Positions 25,991 to 33,238 of a stretch of 64,000 nucleotides of DNA are shown here, piece by piece. Within the stretch, counting starts at the first letter, position 1. Each line of letters starts with the position of its first letter. The stretch lies in the NCBI GenBank assembly GCA_036227345.1, contig CP109468.1, positions 372,001 through 436,000 on the forward strand. Reading direction: 5' to 3'. The notes beneath the pieces are model-generated. The model did not search any database. It had not been told where the DNA came from and saw only the letters and a program-made list of their open reading frames with translations. This stretch comes from Streptomyces sp. NBC_01463. GTDB lineage: Bacteria; Actinomycetota; Actinomycetes; Streptomycetales; Streptomycetaceae. Position numbers and translations under genes: made by a program.

Positions 25991-26482
25991 ATGGGCGCCG
26001 AGGAAGAGACCGGTTTCGAACCGGCCACCGGGGAGGGTCCGCCGCTCCCCGGGCCCGCCGACCGGCGGGCGGCCTCGGTGCGGACCGCGTTCGCCGGGAT
26101 GCTCCAGATCCGGCGGCTGACGAACACCGGGCACCCCGCCCCGGAGTCCGTGCCGGCCCCGTGGGAAACGCACCGGGCGGTACGGGCCGTCGCGCTCACC
26201 CTGGAGGCGTCGGGGCTCATCGCGTCCGCCGTCGACGCGTCGGGGCAGCGCACGGTGACGGGGTACCGGGTAGCGGCGGGCACGGCGCCTGGCACCACCC
26301 GGGTCGAATGGCTCGGCCCGCCCGGCAGCGGTGCGGCGCACGAGGAGGAGGCCGAACTGACCCGGTGCGCGGCGGTCCTGAGGGAGTGGGGATGGACGGC
26401 GCTGCTCTACCGGGGGCCGCGCCGCCGGAGGTTCCTGGAGGTGGAGCCGCCGGCCGGTGCGCCCCGGCCGGACAGCCGATAG
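25991..26482 (+). CDS. Hypothetical protein
   Basis: A 163-residue protein with good coding bias and a GGGGAGA ribosome site before ATG 25991. There is no signal peptide or membrane segment. The centre (VRAVALTLEASGLIASAVDASGQRTVTGYRV and TRVEWLGPPG) looks like a small mixed alpha/beta domain. The C-terminus LRGWGWTALLYRG-like stretch is hydrophobic and then basic. I do not recognise the family. It lies 60 bases downstream of the FAD enzyme and may share its transcript. Confidence 0.6.
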   Translation: MGAEEETGFEPATGEGPPLPGPADRRAASVRTAFAGMLQIRRLTNTGHPAPESVPAPWETHRAVRAVALTLEASGLIASAVDASGQRTVTGYRVAAGTAPGTTRVEWLGPPGSGAAHEEEAELTRCAAVLREWGWTALLYRGPRRRRFLEVEPPAGAPRPDSR

Positions 26483-26583
26483 CCGGACCGCCCGGAAGGC
26501 GCGCCGAGGCCGTCGGCGCGGGGTGTTGTCAGACCCATGGGAGATGCTGGTGGGTCCGACACCTCTGACCGGGAGATGCTGAG

Positions 26584-26811
26584 ATGCGCAAGGACGAACT
26601 CGCGGCGGCGCAGGCCTATGTCCGTTTACTGGAGGCGACCCGGGCGGCGCTCTCCGATCCCGACGACGCCCCGCTGTACCTGCCGTTGCTGACCTCACCC
26701 ATCGAGGAGGCCGACGGCGCACTGCGCCGGGCCGGGCTCTCGGGCAACGAGTCCCGGTTCTTCGACCTCGTACGCGCGCTCCAGCCCAGCATGTCGGGCA
26801 GCGGGCGCTGA
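26584..26811 (+). CDS. Small hypothetical protein with a TTA codon
   Basis: A 75-residue, probably all-helical protein (MRKDELAAAQAYVRLLEATRA...). GGGAG lies about 8 bases upstream of ATG 26584. Codon 15 is TTA (26626-26628), the rare leucine codon read only by the bldA tRNA in Streptomyces, so translation would be growth-phase dependent. The upstream region has an 11-base direct repeat (GGGAGATGCTG at 26539 and 26571). An imperfect hairpin (26526-26537 with 26551-26562) surrounds the first copy. Function unknown. Confidence 0.65.
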   Translation: MRKDELAAAQAYVRLLEATRAALSDPDDAPLYLPLLTSPIEEADGALRRAGLSGNESRFFDLVRALQPSMSGSGR

Positions 26812-26856
26812 CCTGCGCGCCCCGGGCGCCGTCGCACACCGCGCCGGGCACCGTGA

Positions 26857-26888
26857 CCGGCCCGCCCCGGATCGCCGGGGCGGGCCGG
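26857..26888 (+). terminator. Strong hairpin terminator upstream of the rhamnose operon
   Basis: Perfect 14-bp arms CCGGCCCGCCCCGG and CCGGGGCGGGCCGG with an ATCG tetraloop, 45 bases after the small gene. It separates that gene from the rha promoter. Confidence 0.75.
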
Positions 26889-26921
26889 GCCCGTCTTCGG
26901 TCAGGACGCCCCGATCCATGG

Positions 26922-26933
26922 TGAATTGATTCA
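26922..26933. promoter_or_regulatory. LacI-type operator upstream of the rha promoter
   Basis: TGAATTGATTCA is a near-palindromic site of the same TGAA..TTCA form as the operator at 27010. It lies about 38 bases upstream of the -35 box. Flanking CATGGT and ACCATG extend the symmetry with a two-base offset. Confidence 0.5.
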
Positions 26934-26970
26934 AACCATGTTCCGCCCCAGATGAACACCGTCCGACCGC

Positions 26971-27000
26971 TTGACTAGTGAGCGGCGCCAAACCTAGCGT
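26971..27000 (+). promoter_or_regulatory. Promoter of rhaI-rhaEW-rhaB
   Basis: The -35 TTGACT at 26971-26976, an 18-bp spacer and the -10 TAGCGT at 26995-27000 predict a start near 27007. The LacI-type site at 27010-27021 covers the start region. Confidence 0.6.
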
Positions 27001-27009
27001 ACGTTCGGA

Positions 27010-27021
27010 TGAAACGATTCA
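27010..27021. promoter_or_regulatory. LacI-type operator at the rha transcription start
   Basis: TGAAACGATTCA has the TGAA-NNCGNN-TTCA form of LacI-family operators, centred on CG, with longer GATG/CATC flanking symmetry. Its position just downstream of the -10 box is repressive. No LacI-type regulator gene is in the window. Confidence 0.6.
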
Positions 27022-27071
27022 CATCATCTTGACGGTCGCGGTCGTCGGATGAATCTGCTTACGAGGTGTTC

Positions 27072-28238
27072 ATGTCTGATGTGTCGGCCGTCAAGGCAGC
27101 CCTGAAGTCCCAGGTGATCGAGACCCCCTCGTGGGGATACGGCAATTCCGGGACCCGGTTCAAGGTGTTCGCGCAGCCCGGGGTGCCGCGCGACCCGTTC
27201 GAGAAGATGGAGGACGCGGCGCAGGTCCACACGTTCACCGGCGTCGCCCCGAAGGTGTCGCTCCACATTCCGTGGGACAAGGTGGCGGACTACGCCGCGC
27301 TGACCCGCCACGCCGAGAGCCTCGGGTTGCGGATCGGTGCGATCAACTCCAATGTCTTCCAGGACGACGACTACAAGCTGGGCTCGGTCACCCACCCGGA
27401 CGCGGCGGTGCGCCGGAAGGCGACCGGCCATCTGCTGGAGTGCGTCGACGTGATGGACGAGACCGGGTCACCCGATCTCAAGCTGTGGTTCTCCGACGGC
27501 ACGAACTACCCCGGGCAGGACGACATCGTCGCCCGTCAGGACCGCCTGGCCGAGGCGCTGGCCCAGGTGTACGAGCGGCTCGGCGACGACCAGCGGATGC
27601 TGCTGGAGTACAAGCTCTTCGAGCCGGCGTTCTACACGACGGACGTGCCCGACTGGGGCACGGCGTACGCGCACTGCCTCAAACTCGGCCCGAAGGCACA
27701 GGTCGTGGTGGACACCGGCCACCACGCGCCGGGCACGAACATCGAGTTCATCGTGGCCCTGCTGCTGCGCGAGGGAAGGCTCGGCGCGTTCGACTTCAAC
27801 TCCCGCTTCTACGCGGACGACGATCTGATGGTCGGGGCCGCCGACCCCTTCCAGCTGTTCCGGATCATGCACGAGGTCGTCAAGAACGGCGGTCTCCGCG
27901 CCGAGACCAACGTCAACTTCATGCTCGACCAGTGCCACAACATCGAGGCGAAGATCCCCGCGGTGATCCGGTCCGTCGCCAACGTGCAGGAGGCCACGGC
28001 CAAGGCCCTGCTGGTCGACACGGAGGCGCTCGTCGCCGCGCAGACATCGGGTGATGTGCTCGCGTCGAACGCCGTACTGATGGATGCCTACAACACCGAC
28101 GTACGGCCGCTGCTGGCCGAGGTCCGCGGCGAACAGGGTCTGGCCGGCGACCCGTTCGCCGCCTACCTGGCCTCCGGCAACCAGCAGCGCATCGCGGCCG
28201 CGAGGGTGGGCGGCACCCAGGCCGGCTGGGGCGCCTGA
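27072..28238 (+). CDS. rhaI: L-rhamnose isomerase
   Basis: A 388-residue TIM-barrel sugar isomerase of the RhaI type used by actinobacteria and rhizobia. Characteristic stretches are SWGYGNSGTRF, FTGVAPKVSLHIPWD, LLEYKLFEPAFY, VVDTGHHAPGTNIE and FNSRFYADDDLMVGA. The Glu, Asp and His residues in these form the metal site. It converts L-rhamnose to L-rhamnulose, the first catabolic step. ATG 27072 has ACGAGG 5 bases upstream; an in-frame GTG at 27066 overlaps that site and is rejected. First gene of the rha operon. Confidence 0.94.
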   Translation: MSDVSAVKAALKSQVIETPSWGYGNSGTRFKVFAQPGVPRDPFEKMEDAAQVHTFTGVAPKVSLHIPWDKVADYAALTRHAESLGLRIGAINSNVFQDDDYKLGSVTHPDAAVRRKATGHLLECVDVMDETGSPDLKLWFSDGTNYPGQDDIVARQDRLAEALAQVYERLGDDQRMLLEYKLFEPAFYTTDVPDWGTAYAHCLKLGPKAQVVVDTGHHAPGTNIEFIVALLLREGRLGAFDFNSRFYADDDLMVGAADPFQLFRIMHEVVKNGGLRAETNVNFMLDQCHNIEAKIPAVIRSVANVQEATAKALLVDTEALVAAQTSGDVLASNAVLMDAYNTDVRPLLAEVRGEQGLAGDPFAAYLASGNQQRIAAARVGGTQAGWGA

Positions 28239-28299
28239 CCCGGCTCCGCCCGTACGCCCCGACCGTCGACCACGCACCTCCCGTCCCGAAGGAAATCTC

Positions 28300-30345
28300 A
28301 TGACGTCCGCGACGCACGCCGAAGTCGCCGCGCTCCTGGAGCGCGCACACCGCATCGGTTCCGACCCCCGCAACACCAACTACGCAGGCGGCAACACCTC
28401 GGTGAAGGCGGCCGGCGCCGACCCGGTCACCGGCGGCGAGACCGAACTCCTGTGGGTGAAGGGCTCCGGGGGCGACCTCGGCACCCTGAAGGAGGAAGGT
28501 CTCGCGGTGCTGCGCCTGGACCGGGTCCGCGCGCTCAAGGAGGTGTACCCGGGGGTGGAGCATGAGGACGAGATGGTGGCGGCCTTCGACTACTGCCTCC
28601 ACGGCAAGGGCGGCGCCGCACCGTCGATCGACACCGCCATGCACGCCCTGGTCGAGGCGGCGCACGTCGATCACCTGCACCCGGACTCGGGGATCGCCCT
28701 GGCCTGCGCGGCCGACGGGGAGAAGCTGACCGCCGAGTGCTTCGGCGACAAGGTGGCATGGGTGGGCTGGCGCCGGCCCGGCTTCCAGCTGGGGCTGGAC
28801 ATCGCCGCCGTCAAGGAGGCGAACCCGGAGGCGGTCGGCGTCGTGCTGGGCGGTCACGGGATCACCGCGTGGGGCGAGACGTCGGACGCCTGCGAACGCA
28901 ACGCCCTGTGGATGATCCGCACGGCGGAGACCTTCCTGCGGGAGCGCGGCAGGCCCGAGCCGTTCGGGGCCGTGCTGCCCGGCCGCGAGGCCCTTCCCAC
29001 GGCCGAACGCCGGGAGCGGGCGGCGGCACTCGCGCCGGTCATCCGCGGCCTGGCGTCCACCGACCGCCCCCAGGTCGGCCACTTCACCGACGCCGAACCC
29101 GTGCTGGACTTCCTCTCCCGCACCGGACATCCGCGGCTCGCCGCGCTGGGCACCTCGTGCCCCGACCACTTCCTGCGTACGAAGGTCAGCCCGCTGGTCC
29201 TCGACCTTCCGGCGGACGCGCCCGTCGCCGAGGCCGTGGAGCGGCTGAAGGTGCTGCACGGCGAGTACCGCGAGGCCTACCGCGCGTACTACGAACGCCA
29301 CGCGGTCCCGGACTCCCCCGCCATGCGCGGGGCGGACCCGGCGATCGTGCTGGTGCCCGGGGTCGGGATGTTCTCCTTCGGGAAGGACAAGCAGACCGCC
29401 CGTGTCGCCGGGGAGTTCTACCTCAACGCGATCAAGGTGATGCGCGGCGCCGAGGCCGTCTCCACGTACGCGCCGATCGAGGAGTCCGAGAAGTTCCGGA
29501 TCGAGTACTGGGAGCTGGAGGAGGCCAAGCTGCGGCGGATGCCGAAGGCGAAGCCGCTGGCCACCCGGGTCGCTCTGGTGACCGGGGCCGGTTCGGGCAT
29601 CGGGCGGGCCATCGCGCACCGGCTGGTGGCCGAGGGCGCGTGCGTCGTCGTCGCGGACCTGAACGCCGACAGTGCGGCCGCGGTCGCAGAGGACCTCGGC
29701 GGACCGGACCGGGCGGTCGCCGTCACGGTCGACGTGACGAGCGAGGAGCAGATCGCGGAGGCGTTCAGGGCGGCCGTGCTCGCGTTCGGCGGCGTGGACC
29801 TCGTCGTGAACAACGCGGGGATCTCCCTCTCGAAGCCGCTGCTGGAGACCACCGCCCACGACTGGGACCTGCAGCACGCCATCATGGCGCGCGGCTCGTT
29901 CCTCGTCTCGCGGGAGGCTGCCCGGGTGATGCAGGCGCAGCACCTCGGCGGCGACATCATCTACATCGCTTCCAAGAACGCCGTGTTCGCCGGTCCGAAC
30001 AACATCGCGTACTCGGCGACCAAGGCCGACCAGGCGCATCAGGTGCGGCTGCTGGCGGCGGAGCTGGGCGTGCACGGCATCCGGGTCAACGGCATCAACC
30101 CGGACGGGGTGGTGCGCGGTTCGGGCATCTTCGCCGCGGGCTGGGGCGCGCAGCGGGCCGCGACGTACGGTATCGAGGAGGAGAAGCTCGGCGAGTTCTA
30201 CGCCCAGCGGACGCTGCTCAAGCGCGAGGTGCTGCCCGAGCACGTCGCCAACGCCGTGTTCGCCCTGACCGGCGGCGATCTCACCCACACCACCGGTCTG
30301 CACATTCCGGTCGACGCCGGCGTGGCCGCGGCCTTCCTCCGATGA
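28300..30345 (+). CDS. rhaEW: Bifunctional rhamnulose-1-phosphate aldolase/short-chain alcohol dehydrogenase
   Basis: A 681-residue two-domain protein. Residues about 1-400 form a class II aldolase/adducin domain (NYAGGNTSVKA, HVDHLHPDSG with metal histidines, GGHGITAWG). Residues about 425-681 form an SDR domain (VTGAGSGIGRA, NNAGIS, YSATK). The aldolase splits rhamnulose 1-phosphate into dihydroxyacetone phosphate and L-lactaldehyde, and the dehydrogenase converts the lactaldehyde. AAGGAA precedes ATG 28300. It lies 61 bases after rhaI and 16 before the kinase, in the same operon. Confidence 0.94.
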   Translation: MTSATHAEVAALLERAHRIGSDPRNTNYAGGNTSVKAAGADPVTGGETELLWVKGSGGDLGTLKEEGLAVLRLDRVRALKEVYPGVEHEDEMVAAFDYCLHGKGGAAPSIDTAMHALVEAAHVDHLHPDSGIALACAADGEKLTAECFGDKVAWVGWRRPGFQLGLDIAAVKEANPEAVGVVLGGHGITAWGETSDACERNALWMIRTAETFLRERGRPEPFGAVLPGREALPTAERRERAAALAPVIRGLASTDRPQVGHFTDAEPVLDFLSRTGHPRLAALGTSCPDHFLRTKVSPLVLDLPADAPVAEAVERLKVLHGEYREAYRAYYERHAVPDSPAMRGADPAIVLVPGVGMFSFGKDKQTARVAGEFYLNAIKVMRGAEAVSTYAPIEESEKFRIEYWELEEAKLRRMPKAKPLATRVALVTGAGSGIGRAIAHRLVAEGACVVVADLNADSAAAVAEDLGGPDRAVAVTVDVTSEEQIAEAFRAAVLAFGGVDLVVNNAGISLSKPLLETTAHDWDLQHAIMARGSFLVSREAARVMQAQHLGGDIIYIASKNAVFAGPNNIAYSATKADQAHQVRLLAAELGVHGIRVNGINPDGVVRGSGIFAAGWGAQRAATYGIEEEKLGEFYAQRTLLKREVLPEHVANAVFALTGGDLTHTTGLHIPVDAGVAAAFLR

Positions 30346-30361
30346 CGCGGACACGGGCGCC

Positions 30362-31879
30362 ATGGCTGTGAACTCCCTCGGCAACGCGGCCGGCGGCGCC
30401 GTCTTCGCCGCCGTCGACCTCGGCGCGACCAGCGGCCGGGTGATGACCGGCCGGGTCGGGCCCGGGACGCTGGATCTGGCCGAGGCGCACCGGTTCGCCA
30501 ATACTCCGGTGCGCCTGCCGGACGGTCTGCGCTGGGACGTACTGGCCCTGTACCAGGGCATGCTGGAGGGGCTGCGGGCAGCCGGACGCGCCGGCCCGGT
30601 GGTCTCGGCCGGGGTGGACACCTGGGCGGTGGACTACGGGCTCCTGGACGCCGACGGTGCCTTGCTGGGGCTGCCGTTCCACTACCGGGACGGGCGCAGC
30701 GCCGGGATGCCGGAGCGGTTGCCGGAGGGCTGTGGCGAGCGGGAGCTGTACGCGGTGAGCGGGTTGCAGCATCTGCCGTTCAACACGGTGTTCCAGCTGC
30801 TCGCCCACCGCACGACGGCCCAGTGGGGGGCGGCGCGGACGCTGCTGCTGATGCCGGATCTGCTGGTGCACTGGCTGACCGGATCGGTGGGCGCGGAGAT
30901 CACCAACGCGTCGACGACGGGGCTGTTCGACGCCCGCGCCGGTGGCTGGTCCGACGCGTTGATCGGGCGGCTGGGGCTGTCGCGTTCGCTCTTTCCGCCG
31001 CTGCGTGGGCCGGGCGACCCGGCGGGCACGCTGCTGCCGCACGTAGCGGAGTTCACCGGGCTGCCTGCCGGCACTCCGGTGACGACGGTCGCCTCGCACG
31101 ACACGGCGTCGGCGGTCGCGGCGGTCCCGGCGACGGAGGCGGACTTCGCCTACGTGTCCTGCGGCACCTGGTCGCTGGCCGGGCTGGAACTGGACGCTCC
31201 GGTGCTGTCCGAGGAGTCCCGGGCGGCGAACTTCACCAACGAGCGCGGGGTGGACGGCACGGTCCGCTACCTCCGCAACATCATGGGCATGTGGCTGCTG
31301 GAGGAGTGCCGCAGGGTGTGGGACCGTGCGGGCGTGCCTCTCGGCCTGGCCGGTCTGCTGGCCGACGCGGCGGTGGCGCGGCCGTTCGCCGCGGTGATCG
31401 ACCCGGACGACGCGTCGTTCCTGGCACCGGGTGACATGCCGGCCAGGATCGACGCGTATCTGCTGCGGACGGGTCAGGCGCCGCTCCGGACGCCGGGCGG
31501 GTACGTGCGCTGCGTGCTGGAGAGTCTGGCTCTCGCCCATCGCAGAACGCTGCGCAGGGCGGCCGAGCTCGCCGGGCGCGAGCCGCGGCGGATCCACCTG
31601 GTGGGCGGCGGCTCACGCAATGAGCTGCTGTGCCAGTGGACGGCCGACGCGAGCGGGCTTCCGGTGACGGCGGGACCCGCGGAGGCGACCGCTCTCGGGA
31701 ACGTCCTGCTGCAGGCCCGCGCCCACGGCCTCGTGGGTGACCTCGCGGGACTGCGACGGCTGGTCGCCCGTACCCAGGAGGTGCGGCACTACGCACCGCG
31801 GGGGGACCGGCGTGCCTGGGACCGCGCGGAGGCCCGGCTCGGGCCCGGTCCGGGAGGGGGACGGAACGGGGAGGCCTGA
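30362..31879 (+). CDS. rhaB: Rhamnulokinase
   Basis: A 505-residue FGGY-family kinase. The N-terminal lobe shows VFAAVDLGATSGRVM (phosphate-1 motif), GVDTWAVDYGLLD and the sugar-binding FHYRDGRS. The C-terminal lobe shows SCGTWSLAGLE, LVGGGSRNELLCQ and AEATALGNVLLQA. It phosphorylates L-rhamnulose to rhamnulose 1-phosphate, the substrate of the enzyme encoded just upstream. Third and last gene of the operon; it converges on the enoyl-CoA hydratase-like gene 45 bases away. Confidence 0.94.
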   Translation: MAVNSLGNAAGGAVFAAVDLGATSGRVMTGRVGPGTLDLAEAHRFANTPVRLPDGLRWDVLALYQGMLEGLRAAGRAGPVVSAGVDTWAVDYGLLDADGALLGLPFHYRDGRSAGMPERLPEGCGERELYAVSGLQHLPFNTVFQLLAHRTTAQWGAARTLLLMPDLLVHWLTGSVGAEITNASTTGLFDARAGGWSDALIGRLGLSRSLFPPLRGPGDPAGTLLPHVAEFTGLPAGTPVTTVASHDTASAVAAVPATEADFAYVSCGTWSLAGLELDAPVLSEESRAANFTNERGVDGTVRYLRNIMGMWLLEECRRVWDRAGVPLGLAGLLADAAVARPFAAVIDPDDASFLAPGDMPARIDAYLLRTGQAPLRTPGGYVRCVLESLALAHRRTLRRAAELAGREPRRIHLVGGGSRNELLCQWTADASGLPVTAGPAEATALGNVLLQARAHGLVGDLAGLRRLVARTQEVRHYAPRGDRRAWDRAEARLGPGPGGGRNGEA

Positions 31880-31924
31880 CCGGGCCTCCGGCGTCGGCCG
31901 GTCACGGCCGTACCGCGCCCGTCC

Positions 31925-33010
31925 TCAGCCGGCTGCCGCCGGGCCGGTGCCGGGCGCGGGCCCGAGACCGAGTTCGCCGTCGCCCAGCGGTGCGAAGTGG
32001 CGTGTCACGTCCTCGTCGGTGACCTCCGCGAGTTCTGCCGGGTGCCAGTGGGGGTTGCGGTCCTTGTCGACGATCTGGGCGCGCACGCCCTCGACCAGAT
32101 CGGGTCCGGTGAAGGCGGCGGACGAGACCCGGAACTCCTGGTCGAGGACCGCCTCCAGACTGTCCAGCCGACGGGCGCGACGGATCGCCTCCAGCGTCAC
32201 CTTGAGCGCCGTGGGCGACTTGGCCAGGATCGTCGTCGCGGCCTGCTTCGCGGCCGGCACACCGCGGTCGGCGAGGCGTTCGACGATCTCCTCGACGGTG
32301 TCCGCCGCGTAGCAGGCGTCGATCCAGTCGCGGTGTCCGGCCAGCTCACCGGCCGGGGCGGTGCCCGCGAAGCGCTCCGCCACCGCTACGACGGCCTCGG
32401 GCGTGGTGCAGGTGTCGAGGGCCGCGACGAGGGCGGGGAGGTCCTGGGACGGCACGAAGTGGTCGGCGAGGCCGCACGCGAGCGCGTCGGCCGCGCCGAC
32501 CGCGTCGCCGGTGAGCGCAAGGTGCGTACCGAGCTCGCCGGGGGCGGCGCCGAGCAGGCGGGTGCCGCCGACGTCCGGGACGAATCCGATGCCGGTCTCG
32601 GGCATGGCGATGCGGGAGCGCTCGGTGACGATACGGATCGAGCCGTGCGCGGACACGCCGACGCCGCCGCCCATCACGATGCCGTCCATGAGGGCCACGT
32701 ACGGCTTGGGGAAGCGCGCGATCCGGGCGTTGAGCCGGTACTCGTCCCGCCAGAAGTCCAGCGAGGACCGGCCGCCGGCCAGGGCGTCGTCGCGGATGGA
32801 GCGGATGTCACCGCCCGCGCACAGGCCCCGCTCCCCCGCGCCCGTGAGCAGGACGGCGACGACGGCCGTGTCCTGCTCCGCCGCGTCCAGCGCCTGGGCC
32901 GTGCGCAGCACCATGGCGTGGTTCAGGGCGTTCAGGGCGCGCGGACGGTTCAGCGTGAGGTGGCGGATGCGTCCCTCGGTGTGCAGCAGGACGGAATCCT
33001 CGTGGTTCAT
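31925..33010 (-). CDS. Enoyl-CoA hydratase/isomerase family, 3-hydroxyisobutyryl-CoA hydrolase-like
   Basis: A 361-residue crotonase-fold protein. The oxyanion-hole loops are RGLCAGGDIRSI and MDGIVMGGGVGVSAHG, and MPETGIGFVPDVGGTRLL carries the catalytic Glu and Asp typical of 3-hydroxyisobutyryl-CoA hydrolase. The length and C-terminal helices (PLVEGVRAQIVDKDRNPHW-like) also fit that enzyme of valine degradation. The start is the ATG ending at 33010 with GGAGCG upstream. It is divergent from the PAS-GAF phosphatase gene. Confidence 0.88.
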   Translation of the reverse strand: MNHEDSVLLHTEGRIRHLTLNRPRALNALNHAMVLRTAQALDAAEQDTAVVAVLLTGAGERGLCAGGDIRSIRDDALAGGRSSLDFWRDEYRLNARIARFPKPYVALMDGIVMGGGVGVSAHGSIRIVTERSRIAMPETGIGFVPDVGGTRLLGAAPGELGTHLALTGDAVGAADALACGLADHFVPSQDLPALVAALDTCTTPEAVVAVAERFAGTAPAGELAGHRDWIDACYAADTVEEIVERLADRGVPAAKQAATTILAKSPTALKVTLEAIRRARRLDSLEAVLDQEFRVSSAAFTGPDLVEGVRAQIVDKDRNPHWHPAELAEVTDEDVTRHFAPLGDGELGLGPAPGTGPAAAG

Positions 33011-33238
33011 GCGTGCGCTCCGGTCAGCCCCAGTGCCGTACCGTCCGCCGGTCACGGACGATCTTCCGCTGCCATTGTGCGCGGCCGTCCGGGGGCAGCG
33101 GCATGAGGGGTGGTCCGCCACGGGGACATCGGTCGGGAGCGCCGTGCGGCCTGGCTCCCGCTGTGGCAGCCGGGCCGGAGCGGCCAGACAATTGAGTCAC
33201 GCCGTACGGCAGCCCGCCGGACGATCTTCGGAGCTGGA

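Noticed and set aside
24449..26959. An 836-residue minus-strand frame over the FAD oxidoreductase
   Set aside because: It lies opposite a well-supported flavoprotein and shows Arg/Pro/Gly/His-rich antisense composition.
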